Source: Planctomycetota bacterium | GTDB lineage: Bacteria > Planctomycetota > Phycisphaerae > Phycisphaerales > SM1A02 | Length of the DNA: 59,240 bases | Reading direction: 5' to 3' | NCBI GenBank assembly: GCA_003671075.1 | Contig: QWPT01000016.1 | Span: forward strand, 1 to 59,240 | In this document: positions 1 through 8,198 of the stretch, one piece after another | Layout: each line of letters begins with the position of its first letter | Position numbering within the stretch: the stretch's first letter is position 1 | Position numbers and translations under genes: made by a program | The notes under the pieces: model-generated | What the model saw: the letters and a program-made list of their open reading frames with translations, nothing else | Databases searched by the model: none | What the model was told of the DNA's origin: nothing

Positions 1-161
1 CCCGCCGGATCAGCCGACGAATAGACGGTCAGCGAGACGCCTTCAGTGGGCGTGGGCGTGGCTGTGGGCGTGGCCGTGGATTTGTCGGGGGCAGCGACCG
101 CTGAAGTCGAGGCGAGCGCAACGGCGGAAAACAGCGAAATGGCGAGCGAAAAAGCGGTCAT
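1..161 (-). CDS. Secreted protein, N-terminal part only (cut by window edge)
   Basis: An ATG at 161 is preceded by GGAG about 5 nt upstream and opens a frame that runs off the left edge, so only 53 residues are visible. They form a typical Sec signal peptide: MTAF, a hydrophobic stretch, then a likely cleavage after ALASTSAVA. A Thr/Pro/Ala-rich low-complexity linker follows, with TATPTATPTP repeats, and then the start of a folded part (GVSLTVYSS). It lies 123 bp downstream of the glycosyltransferase on the same strand. The mature domain lies outside the window, so no function is assigned. Confidence 0.7.
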   Translation of the reverse strand, partial: MTAFSLAISLFSAVALASTSAVAAPDKSTATPTATPTPTEGVSLTVYSSADPA

Positions 162-284
162 AGGATCTCCAATTCATTCGAAAGCTTGGCGCGAAGCGTG
201 GTCGTCTCGATGTCGACCCTGTTGGCAGAGTCTCCGCATGCGATCACTTTCGCAGAAAAAGTGTGAGCGCGCCGATGGTCGCGC

Positions 285-1451
285 TTAGCGAACGCTCTGA
301 TAGGCCGCGGCCATCGCAGTCCCAACCGACGACTCCTCGAGGTACTGCAAAACCCAAGCTCGCCCCCGCGCGCACATTTCCTGCCTCGCCGATGCTGGCA
401 TCGCAAGAACCTGAAGAATGCCATCCGCCACCGACGCGGCGTTCTGATCGACAATCGTCGCGCCGCCGTGATCGCGCAGTTCGCGCCAGGTATCCACCAG
501 GTTGGTGACGATGACTGGCGTTGCGCAGACCATCGCCTCAAACAACACGAAGCCGAAGTTCTCCTGACTTGACGGAAGCACGAACGCGTTGCACGCTTGA
601 TAGAGCGAGAGTTTCATGGCGCCGTTGACATGGCCAATGAACCGAATCTTCCGCTCGAGGCCTAGCGTGGAGATCAGCCGCTGAATCTCCTTGAAATACG
701 CCGCGTCCTCTTGCGGGCCCGCAACGCACACTTCGATATCCCTCGCGCCAGGAATCTTCGACCGAGCTTCGAGCACCTTCGGCATCGACTCGATGAGGTA
801 ATAAAGCCCCTTCTTCGGATGAATCCTGCTGAGGTAGAGAAGGCGGTCGGTCGCATCGTTCAAGCCGAAATGTGCGCGCGCCAGCTCGGGGCCGGGCAGG
901 TTGGCGAACGGACTCAGATCCATCACGCAGGGAACCACCACCGTACGCCCGCGCGGGTACCAAGGCTCCGACTGCCGCTGCTCTTCGGCAGCTGTGCAGT
1001 GCACGAAGGCTGCGCCCTCCAACATGCGGCGCCCAAACATCGCCATGTAGACCGACTTCTTAAGCCGCTGCTGAGCGACCGACCATGTATCGAGCGTCCC
1101 GTGCAGGCTCACGCAATAAGGAACGCCCGCACTGCGGCAGATCTGCGCAATCTGCGCGACAAGCGGATGCCAAGGCTGGTGGATGTGCACAAAGTCCACC
1201 GACTGCACCAAGGCCCTCACCTCGCTGCGGTCAGCCAGAAATAGGCGGCCCAGCTTGGTTGAATGGGTCTTGAGCTTGAAGACCCGTTGGTCCTTCGCGT
1301 CCTTCCACTGCGCTGGAACATCGAGCGCGTCCATCGTAAGAATCATCGCGGTGTGGCCGCATCGGTTGAGCACCGACATGAGGTCGAGCACTGCGCGCGC
1401 CACGCCACCATCGATGAGTCTCACGGATTCTGTTACATGGAGGATCTTCAT
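285..1451 (-). CDS. Glycosyltransferase, GT4 family
   Basis: A 388-residue GT-B glycosyltransferase. The N-terminus (MKILHVTESVRLIDGGVARA) has the usual beta-strand plus GG-containing acceptor-side loop of GT4 enzymes. The C-terminal half carries the nucleotide-sugar signature: LSRIHPKKGL (beta-strand and basic residues) and the EX7E motif in ENFGFVLFEAM, followed by PVIVTN. Length is normal for the family. It probably transfers a sugar to a polysaccharide or lipid-linked acceptor at the cytoplasmic face. It is 114 bp downstream of the ABC permease gene. No Shine-Dalgarno is obvious before the ATG. The sugar and acceptor cannot be told from sequence. Confidence 0.85.
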   Translation of the reverse strand: MKILHVTESVRLIDGGVARAVLDLMSVLNRCGHTAMILTMDALDVPAQWKDAKDQRVFKLKTHSTKLGRLFLADRSEVRALVQSVDFVHIHQPWHPLVAQIAQICRSAGVPYCVSLHGTLDTWSVAQQRLKKSVYMAMFGRRMLEGAAFVHCTAAEEQRQSEPWYPRGRTVVVPCVMDLSPFANLPGPELARAHFGLNDATDRLLYLSRIHPKKGLYYLIESMPKVLEARSKIPGARDIEVCVAGPQEDAAYFKEIQRLISTLGLERKIRFIGHVNGAMKLSLYQACNAFVLPSSQENFGFVLFEAMVCATPVIVTNLVDTWRELRDHGGATIVDQNAASVADGILQVLAMPASARQEMCARGRAWVLQYLEESSVGTAMAAAYQSVR

Positions 1452-1565
1452 ATCGGTTCGACGATGGTGCCTGCAGGCGAGCGACTTCGCGCGGCGCGAA
1501 GGAAGCGAATGTACAAGATCAATGTTTCTTGGACAATCTGCAGGTGCTTCACCGCTCGCTACGCC

Positions 1566-3398
1566 TCAATTGGTACCCGCAAGCCGCCGCACTGTCATCA
1601 TGAAACTCTTCTTCATGGCCGAGTGCATGGCGAAACACGCCGTGCCGTAGCCGATGCAGGCGATGATGGTGCCGATGGCGAGGCTGGTGCGCGCCGCGCC
1701 GACATCCTCGAGGCTGTTGGGAATCCATTCGCCGGGAGCGACCGACGCGAACAGCATGTTCAGCGGGCTGACGGCGGCGGCGGCGGCGCCGACATATGGA
1801 ATCGAACTGCCCAGCGCCGCGGCACAGACGCCCAGCACAAGGCCGATTGAGCCGATCACGCCGATCGCCGCCATCACCGAGCCGATGGTGCCCTTGGTTC
1901 GCAGCGACCACTGAAGCCCGACCATGATTGCGAAACTTGAGGCGGCGACTAGGTCAAGCAGCACCAGCAACGCGCCTTCAGGAAGAATGAGCGGAGTGAC
2001 CACGCTGCCGGTTCCGACCGAGGATGACACCGTTACGCCCTGCGCCGCGCCGAAGCCGCCCGCGATGGTGTAGATCGCAACGATGCCGAGGGTGAGGAAC
2101 GGCACCAGCAGCATCGGAATCAAAAACTGCACGATTCCTTGCAGCTTTCCCGCGAGGTACGGGCCGGGCTGAATGGGGGTGGTGAGGAGAATGTCGAGGG
2201 TGCCGTCCTCGCGTTCGCGGCTGACCGCCGTTGCGCTCAGGCTGACTGCGGTGAGCAGGACCACCGCGACCTCCGCGCCAACGATGCCCAGCAACGCCAG
2301 ACGCATGTCGGCCGAAGTGATGGTGCCCTGGTGATGCAGCCCGCACAACGCCAGGCCCACGCACGCTCCCAGCGCAAGAAACGCCCAACGCCCGAACATG
2401 CCGCCGACGGACTGGGTGCGCAGCATCTGCTCGCGCCAGGCGATCGGATTCGATCCAACGCTGCGCGACTCACGGGTGCCGCCCGCGTTTGCGCCCGACC
2501 CGAGCAGCAGCCGCCACCACGATGCCTGCGATCCGCGCGTACCGATCACGCGCAGGCGCATGGTCGACCACACCACCATCAGCAGGCTGAGCGTGAGGCA
2601 GATCACGCAGAAACTCAGCGTCGGAGCCATGTACAGCCACGACAAGGGCATGAACGGCACCTCGCTGGCCGGGTACGGCGTGTACACCGTCGAGGACAGC
2701 GCGCTCTCGAGCGCAAGAAACGGGTTAAACGAAGTGAAGATGGTGGTGCGCGTTGCGCCGGTTCCAACGCCCATCGGCACCTTGGACCGTGCATAGATGT
2801 CGGCGGCGTAAGTGGAGAACACATACATGATCACCGCCGCGTAGAAGACGAGCACCGCGCGCTTGCCTCCGCTGCGGGTGACCGACAGGGTGACGGCGGT
2901 GGTGGCGACGATCAGCGCGCTCGCCGCCGCGATGGCGTAACTGGTGAAGATCGCGTGGCCGGGCACGCCGCCGAAAAACTGGGTCAGCACGAACAGCGGC
3001 AGTGTGGAGAACAGCAGCGCCAGAATGAAGAACAGCCGGCCAAACAGGTTGCCCAGGACGATCTGCAGATTGCCCAGCGGGGTCGTCAGCAGGATGTCCC
3101 AGGTCCGCGGGCTCGCTTCTTGGACGATCGCGCCCGCCATGAAGATCGGGGTCAGGATGCAGATCAGGCCGACCTGCCCAAAGGCCACCACCGAGAAGGC
3201 TCCCGCTCCTCTGGTCGCCAGTTGCTTGACCGTGCTATCGCCCCCGAGCAGGCCCAGAAGCAGGATCGCGATCATGACCGCCAGATACCCCGCCCGCAGC
3301 AACAGGTGCCGGGAACGCCTCGAGCCACCCGCGATGATGCGGACCGCGATCGGATTTGTCGGCAGGAGGTTGGAGAGCCAATGGATGACGGGAGGCAT
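1566..3398 (-). CDS. ABC-2 type transporter permease, two permease modules fused
   Basis: About 610 residues with roughly a dozen hydrophobic segments. Two ABC-2 permease modules sit in tandem, each with the same signature: WDILLTTPLGN in the first half and DGTLDILLTTPIQP in the second, each followed by a hydrophobic helix pair. The frame is open back to 3599, but the upstream stretch is Arg/Pro-rich and unlike a permease. I start at MPPVIHWLSNLLPTNPIAVR, where a typical N-terminal amphipathic segment begins. A TACGAT hexamer lies 12 nt upstream of that ATG. No ATPase gene is adjacent, so the partner must be encoded elsewhere or beyond the left edge. Substrate unknown. Confidence 0.8.
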   Translation of the reverse strand: MPPVIHWLSNLLPTNPIAVRIIAGGSRRSRHLLLRAGYLAVMIAILLLGLLGGDSTVKQLATRGAGAFSVVAFGQVGLICILTPIFMAGAIVQEASPRTWDILLTTPLGNLQIVLGNLFGRLFFILALLFSTLPLFVLTQFFGGVPGHAIFTSYAIAAASALIVATTAVTLSVTRSGGKRAVLVFYAAVIMYVFSTYAADIYARSKVPMGVGTGATRTTIFTSFNPFLALESALSSTVYTPYPASEVPFMPLSWLYMAPTLSFCVICLTLSLLMVVWSTMRLRVIGTRGSQASWWRLLLGSGANAGGTRESRSVGSNPIAWREQMLRTQSVGGMFGRWAFLALGACVGLALCGLHHQGTITSADMRLALLGIVGAEVAVVLLTAVSLSATAVSREREDGTLDILLTTPIQPGPYLAGKLQGIVQFLIPMLLVPFLTLGIVAIYTIAGGFGAAQGVTVSSSVGTGSVVTPLILPEGALLVLLDLVAASSFAIMVGLQWSLRTKGTIGSVMAAIGVIGSIGLVLGVCAAALGSSIPYVGAAAAAVSPLNMLFASVAPGEWIPNSLEDVGAARTSLAIGTIIACIGYGTACFAMHSAMKKSFMMTVRRLAGTN

Positions 3399-3948
3399 GA
3401 GGGAAAGCGAATCGTACCTTGACAGTGGGCTTACGCCGCCCCGATACTCCGCAAGTCCGCGGATGCGGACCGGGCGACGCTCCCTTCCAATTTCCAGGGG
3501 GCAATTCGGTCGCCCGAACAATTCCGGCTCGTCGAACAGGCCAAGCCGTTCGCGACCGTTTGCAGGTGCGGCGTCCGCTCCATGAGCGCAGTTGGTCATG
3601 AAATTCGTTAGTCATGAGACGGTTCATGAGACTGTTCAGGAAGCGAAACGCAACACCCTCGACCGCCGACCCTTCCACGGGAAAGCGATCGGGATAGATC
3701 GATCCAGCACATCGCCGACGCGACTCAATCGCGCCAGCACCAAAACTGTGTGAGCACCGTGACCGCTTTCGCCCTACAACATCTTCCCCGACATCAGCAT
3801 GCAGGCGCGCCTCGGCGTGGTTCGTATGCGTTGGGACGCGGTGATTTCAAGGGCTGAAACGAACACCGTGCATGGATGATCTCGAATGGCGCACGCTTTG
3901 GCCGGTGCAGGAGGCACCCGGCGAGTAGTTCTTTGCCAGGAGGTCTGC
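3399..3948. other. Divergent intergenic region between the ABC permease and rny
   Basis: About 550 bp with no convincing gene. It contains a possible minus-strand -10 (TACGAT, 3416-3411) for the permease and a pair of 12-bp repeats (GTCTCATGAA-like on the minus strand, about 3606-3635) that place ATGs 12 nt apart but out of frame with the permease. The AGGAGG ribosome binding site of rny lies at 3938-3943. Open frames crossing this stretch are compositionally unlike the neighbouring proteins. Confidence 0.6.
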
Positions 3949-5580
3949 GTGTCCATTCTTCTCCAATCGAATTCCGGCGATTTCGGCATTGCCGCCATCC
4001 TCGGTGCAGCAGTGATCGCCCTCGTCGTCGGAGCGGTCGTCGGAATCGTCATCCTCAACTTCGCCTCTGGGCGCGGCATCAAGAGTGCGCGCGCCGAGGC
4101 CGACCGCGTGTTGGCCGACGCCAAGGCGCAGGCGGCGCTTGCTGCCGATGCCGTCCGCAGCGATGGCGAGCGCAAGGCGCGCGAGATCGAACTCGCGGCC
4201 GAGAAGTCGGCGTCGGAGAAGCGCACCGCCCTGGAACGCGATTCGCGCGCCACCCAGATCAAGCTCGACGAGACGCTGTCCCGCGCTACCAAACGCGAGG
4301 AAACCCTTGATCGCAAGCTCGAATCGATCGACGCCCGCGAGAAGCGCATCGACGCCCGCGAAGCCGACCTCAAGCGCCAGGACGAAGAAGCCAAGCGCGT
4401 GAACGAAGAAAACGAGCGCACCCGCACCGAGTTGCGCGGCGCCCTCTCCAAGCTCTCTGGCCTGACCCAGGAGCAGGCGCGCGAGCTCTACATGACCGAA
4501 GTCCGCGAGCAGGCTGACCATGACGCCGCCGGCCTTCGCCAGAAGATCCTCGATGAAGCGACCCGCGACGCCAAGAGCAAGGCGCGCGAAATCACGCTGA
4601 TGTCGATCCAGCGCTACGCCGCCGAGAATGTCGGCGAGTCGACGGTGCGCTCGATCAAGATCACCAGCGAGGACATGAAGGGCCGCATCATCGGTCGCGA
4701 AGGCCGCAACATCCGCGCCATCGAGAAGGCGACCGGCGCCGACATCCTCGTCGACGACACGCCGGGCGTGATCAGCGTCTCCTGCTTCGACCGCGTGCGC
4801 CAGGCGATTGCCGCCGAAGCGCTGCAGCGTCTCGTGGCCGACGGCCGCATCCACCCAACCCGCATCGAGGAACTCGTCGAGCAAACCAAGCGCGACATCG
4901 AGGAGCGCATCGTCAAGGTCGGCAACGAGGCGATCGTGGAGGCCGATGTGCGCGGCGTCCATCCGAAGATCGTCGAGGCGCTGGGCAAGATGCACTTCCG
5001 AACCAGCTACGGCCAGAATGTGCTGCGCCACTCCATCGAGGTCGCGTTCCTTGCACAGATGATCGCCGACCAACTCGGACTCAACGGCGCCATCGCACGG
5101 CGGGCCGGGCTCCTGCACGACATCGGCAAGGCGATGGACCACGAGATGGAAGGTGGACATCCCGCCATCGGCATGGAGTTCCTGCGGAAATTCGGCGAGA
5201 AGAGCGAGGCGGTGCTCAACGCTTGCGGCGGTCACCACGGCGACATCCCCTCGACCACCGCGTACACGCCGATCATCATGGCCGCCGACGCCATCTCAGG
5301 CGCACGCCCGGGCGCGCGCCGCGAGTCGATGGAGCTGTACATCAAGCGCCTCGAGCAACTCGAGGCGATCGCGCGCGAGCAGCCCTTCGTCGACGAGGCG
5401 CACGCCATCCAAGCCGGCCGCGAGATCCGCGTGATCCTCAACGCCAAGAAGGCCGACGACACGCAAGCGTTCCAGATCGCGGAAGCGATCGCCAGGCGCG
5501 TCGAGGCTGAGATGACCTTCCCCGGCGAGATCAAGGTGACGGTGTTGCGCGAGACCCGCGCAGAAGCGATCGCGCGATGA
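3949..5580 (+). CDS. rny: Ribonuclease Y
   Basis: A 543-residue membrane-anchored endoribonuclease that initiates mRNA decay. Domains in order: one N-terminal membrane helix (residues about 11-37), a long charged coiled coil (about 40-200, rich in Glu/Arg/Lys), a KH RNA-binding domain (GRIIGREGRNIRAIE, near 244) and an HD phosphohydrolase domain with the metal-binding pair H390-D391 in LLHDIGKAMDHE, then a conserved C-terminal domain. Length matches the family. I chose the GTG at 3949 because a perfect AGGAGG sits 5 nt upstream and the protein then begins just before the membrane helix; the longer upstream ATG (3886) adds an unlikely tail. Its stop overlaps the next gene (ATGA), suggesting translational coupling. 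Confidence 0.95.
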   Translation: MSILLQSNSGDFGIAAILGAAVIALVVGAVVGIVILNFASGRGIKSARAEADRVLADAKAQAALAADAVRSDGERKAREIELAAEKSASEKRTALERDSRATQIKLDETLSRATKREETLDRKLESIDAREKRIDAREADLKRQDEEAKRVNEENERTRTELRGALSKLSGLTQEQARELYMTEVREQADHDAAGLRQKILDEATRDAKSKAREITLMSIQRYAAENVGESTVRSIKITSEDMKGRIIGREGRNIRAIEKATGADILVDDTPGVISVSCFDRVRQAIAAEALQRLVADGRIHPTRIEELVEQTKRDIEERIVKVGNEAIVEADVRGVHPKIVEALGKMHFRTSYGQNVLRHSIEVAFLAQMIADQLGLNGAIARRAGLLHDIGKAMDHEMEGGHPAIGMEFLRKFGEKSEAVLNACGGHHGDIPSTTAYTPIIMAADAISGARPGARRESMELYIKRLEQLEAIAREQPFVDEAHAIQAGREIRVILNAKKADDTQAFQIAEAIARRVEAEMTFPGEIKVTVLRETRAEAIAR

Positions 5581-7211
5581 GTGTCGAGCAGCCGCCGACT
5601 CCGCCCCTGGCTCCACCTGGGGGGAGCGGCGGCTGGACGATCACGAAGTCGGAGTGGGATGGATGCGGCGCGGTCAACAACAGCGTGACGAAGTTTTCCT
5701 GGATTGCGCAGGCGATCCTGATGCTGTTCGGGTTGGGCGCCCTTGCCTACGCGATATGGCGCGCACCAGCTGTTTTCACGCCGTACCTGATCGGTGCCAT
5801 CGCGCTCTTTCTGATCGCCGTCATCGCTCAAGGCCTTTGGACGCGCCGCGCGGTGCGCCGCTGGGCGCGCCTCATTCCAGTGGTCTGGGAATCCAACGGC
5901 TGCGTCTGTCCGTACTGCCGCACCCGCGTCGATGAGACACCGTGCACACGCCACGGCTTGAGCGCAACAGAAGCGCCACTGTTGCGCGACTACTGGCAGG
6001 CGATGGCCACGCGCGACCTCGCGGGGACGCAGCGCGCCCTGCAGGCACTACTGAACGCGGCACGACGCCGATCGATGTTCGTCCGCTTGACTGGGCCACT
6101 GACCGCGCTCTGGCGCAAGTCGATCACTGCCTCGAATGACTCGACGCTGAGTGCATGGGGTCGACTGCGCGGGTCGCTGCCGTTCATCGGCGTCGAATTG
6201 GTGGTGCTGGTGGCGGGCGGACTCGCGCTGCAAGCGATCTTTGGTTGGAACATCCTGATCGGCATCCTCAGCGGATGCTGGTGGATCATTCCGATGCTGT
6301 TGGTCTCGCCGATGGTGGGACCGATGTTTCGCACCTCGCGTTTGCGCTGCGCGAAATGCAAGCAGCTCTGCGCGAGCGCCCAGCCAACGCTGTGCGCCGA
6401 GTGTGGCGCCGATCTCACCAAACCCGCCGCGTTGGCGCGCTTTGAGTTCGCAGGCCGATGGCGCGTGGGAATCGTGCTGCTCCCGATGTGCTTGATATTG
6501 CTCCTGCCGCTCATCAGGTCGCCGCTGATGAGCGTGCTGCCGCCATCGATGCGGATGACGCTCTACCACTGGACTGCGCCGCCCGCCAACTTCTTTCAAT
6601 TGATCAATGTCGCCACCATCACACCAGCCGAAGCCGTCGAGGCGGCCGACCTGCTGATCGCGCAGGCCGCGCCTGGTGGCAAGCGACCGCTCTTCGATTT
6701 CGATTTCCTCACCAAGGCGCTCGCACTGAACAAGCTGCCGCCGAGCTATCGCGAGAAAGCCGCGCGCGTCGTGGTGCAAGCGACGCTTTCGTTTGAGCCT
6801 GCAGGCGCGGGTGTGCGCGACAAGGTGACGATCACCCCAAGCCTCGGCGAACCCATCTTTGGCAGGAATGCCATGCCACGGTTGGTCTTTGGTGGCATCA
6901 GCATCGATGGCGGAGCGTGGGTCGGTGGCGCTGCGTGGTCGCTCTTCGAGCACGATGTCGACCCGATCTGGCGTTCCATCGATTCGCAGCTTCCTAGGTT
7001 GCCTGAAGACAAGCTGCACTTCGAGCACGCGTTGGAGACCGCGCTTGCGCCGGGCGTTCACGAGCTGCGCGCGCGCTGTTGGATCGTGCTCTGGGGTCCT
7101 GCGTATCAACGCTACGAGCCCGCATTCGACGAAAGCGGCGCGCTGCTCGCGCCAGCCGACGCGGAGGCGACTTACGAACTCAACCTCAGCAAGTCGATCG
7201 ACAGCCGTTGA
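5577..7211 (+). CDS. Membrane protein with two zinc-ribbon-like cysteine clusters, function unknown
   Basis: A 544-residue protein I do not recognise. It has a hydrophobic pair near residues 40-90, a cysteine cluster (CVCPYC, then C and H in TPCTRHG), a second membrane pair around 200-250, a second cluster of two CxxC pairs (RCAKCKQLC and LCAECGADL, typical of a zinc ribbon), another membrane segment near 300, and a roughly 200-residue hydrophilic C-terminal region. The start codon overlaps the rny stop by 4 bp, so the two proteins are likely co-translated. A link to RNase Y at the membrane is possible but is inference from position only. Confidence 0.75.
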   Translation: MSVEQPPTPPLAPPGGSGGWTITKSEWDGCGAVNNSVTKFSWIAQAILMLFGLGALAYAIWRAPAVFTPYLIGAIALFLIAVIAQGLWTRRAVRRWARLIPVVWESNGCVCPYCRTRVDETPCTRHGLSATEAPLLRDYWQAMATRDLAGTQRALQALLNAARRRSMFVRLTGPLTALWRKSITASNDSTLSAWGRLRGSLPFIGVELVVLVAGGLALQAIFGWNILIGILSGCWWIIPMLLVSPMVGPMFRTSRLRCAKCKQLCASAQPTLCAECGADLTKPAALARFEFAGRWRVGIVLLPMCLILLLPLIRSPLMSVLPPSMRMTLYHWTAPPANFFQLINVATITPAEAVEAADLLIAQAAPGGKRPLFDFDFLTKALALNKLPPSYREKAARVVVQATLSFEPAGAGVRDKVTITPSLGEPIFGRNAMPRLVFGGISIDGGAWVGGAAWSLFEHDVDPIWRSIDSQLPRLPEDKLHFEHALETALAPGVHELRARCWIVLWGPAYQRYEPAFDESGALLAPADAEATYELNLSKSIDSR

Positions 7212-7229
7212 TGACGGATCATGATCCGA

Positions 7230-7655
7230 TCATGCCCGCAACTTGGCGTAGCGCATGCGCAGCTTATTGCCGGGCCTGACATACTCGACCTCAGTCATGT
7301 AGGCCTTGATCAGCATCACGCCGCGGCCGGACGGAATCTCGAGATTGTCATCCTCGGTCGGATCGGGAATCATGCGCGGGTCGAAGCCCGGGCCTTGGTC
7401 CTCGATCTCGAACTCCGCGCTGACGGAATCGATGGTGGCGCGGAAGAAGACGCACTTGGTGGGATCGCTGCGATTGCCGTGACGAAACCCGTTCACGATC
7501 GCCTCTTCCAGCGCAAGGCGGATCGCAAACATCGCGCCGTCCTCGTAGCCGTGGGCCGCAAGCGCCGCGGCGACTTCGTCCTGCACCAATTCCAAGCCCG
7601 TGCGCAATTCGCACAAAGTGTGGTCGCAGTGAAAGAGCGGAGCAGGAGTCGTCAT
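7230..7655 (-). CDS. Anti-sigma factor / serine kinase-type ATP-binding protein (RsbW-like)
   Basis: A 141-residue GHKL ATPase of the RsbW/SpoIIAB type. It shows the N box with the Mg-binding Asn (LALEEAIVNGFRHGN), the G1 box (DQGPGFDP) and the G2 glycine-rich lid (SGRGVMLIKAY). These proteins bind a sigma factor or other target and phosphorylate a STAS-domain antagonist on serine. The gene follows a STAS gene by 18 bp on the same strand, which fits a partner-switching module. No sigma factor gene is adjacent, so the target is unknown. It converges on the preceding plus-strand gene with only 18 bp between them. Confidence 0.85.
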   Translation of the reverse strand: MTTPAPLFHCDHTLCELRTGLELVQDEVAAALAAHGYEDGAMFAIRLALEEAIVNGFRHGNRSDPTKCVFFRATIDSVSAEFEIEDQGPGFDPRMIPDPTEDDNLEIPSGRGVMLIKAYMTEVEYVRPGNKLRMRYAKLRA

Positions 7656-7673
7656 GCAGGCATCGTTGGCAAG

Positions 7674-8033
7674 TTAGGTCAGCGTGTCGAGAGCCGCAGC
7701 CCATGACTCATGGATCGAGAAAATCCGATTGAGCTTGGTGATGACGAAGCCTTCGTACACCCGCGGCTTCAGTTCGCAAAGTCTCAGCTGCCCATCGCGA
7801 CTCTTCACCCGCTCATTGAACTTCATGAAGGTTCCGTACGCGGCGCTGGACATGTGCTCGACATTGGTGAACACCACAATGACCTTCGGCCGAAACTCCG
7901 ACTCAACCGACTTCAGCAGCTCTTCGCCGATCTGATGGATGTTGAGTTCGTCGAGGATGTTTCGGTCCAAAAAATCGATGCGGGTGACGCCGTCGATCTT
8001 TCGCACACTGATGTGAGATGAAGGTTTTGCCAT
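7674..8033 (-). CDS. STAS-domain anti-sigma factor antagonist-like protein
   Basis: A 119-residue single STAS domain: RIDFLDRNILDE, then VIVVFTNVEHMSSAAYGTF, where the Ser pair sits at the position normally phosphorylated by an RsbW-type kinase, followed by the C-terminal helix with LRLCELKPRVYEGFVITKL. It lies immediately upstream of the kinase-like gene in the same transcript. Expected role is reversible sequestration of the anti-sigma kinase. No strong Shine-Dalgarno is seen. Confidence 0.85.
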   Translation of the reverse strand: MAKPSSHISVRKIDGVTRIDFLDRNILDELNIHQIGEELLKSVESEFRPKVIVVFTNVEHMSSAAYGTFMKFNERVKSRDGQLRLCELKPRVYEGFVITKLNRIFSIHESWAAALDTLT

Positions 8034-8099
8034 TGCTCGTTTCGATTCAAGGACCTGAGCGACGCACGATAGCAGAGCGCAAGTGCCGAACCGAAACCC

Positions 8100-8137
8100 A
8101 AAAAGAACGCGGCGGCGAGTTGGTACTCGCCGCCGCG
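8100..8137 (-). terminator. Rho-independent terminator of the secretin gene
   Basis: A 12-bp perfect stem (8108-8119 pairing with 8126-8137, GC-rich) with a 6-nt loop is followed on the minus strand by TTCTTTTT (8107-8100). It lies between the secretin stop and the STAS gene start, so it separates the two transcription units. Confidence 0.85.
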
Positions 8138-8151
8138 AAGAAACTCAGATT

Positions 8152-8198
8152 TCAGCCGGCCATCAGCCGGCCATCAGCCGCCCGTCAGCCACCCATCA
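8152..8198 (-). repeat. Stop-anchored 11-bp tandem repeat (TGATGGCCGGC type)
   Basis: Read on the minus strand, the secretin stop codon TGA (8198-8196) is the first of five TGAs spaced exactly 11 nt apart (first bases at 8198, 8187, 8176, 8165, 8154). The repeat units are TGATGGGTGGC, TGACGGGCGGC and two copies of TGATGGCCGGC. Because 11 is not a multiple of 3, the array puts a stop in every reading frame. A similar array follows the DUF1501 gene. Confidence 0.9.

Noticed and set aside
7216-7227. GGATCATGATCC palindrome between convergent genes as an operator
   Set aside because: It sits between two gene ends, where no promoter is expected, and is short enough to occur by chance.
8152-8198. 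CRISPR-like array from regularly spaced repeats
   Set aside because: Units of 11 bp without spacers; also applies to 17506-17552 and 18987-19129. No cas genes.
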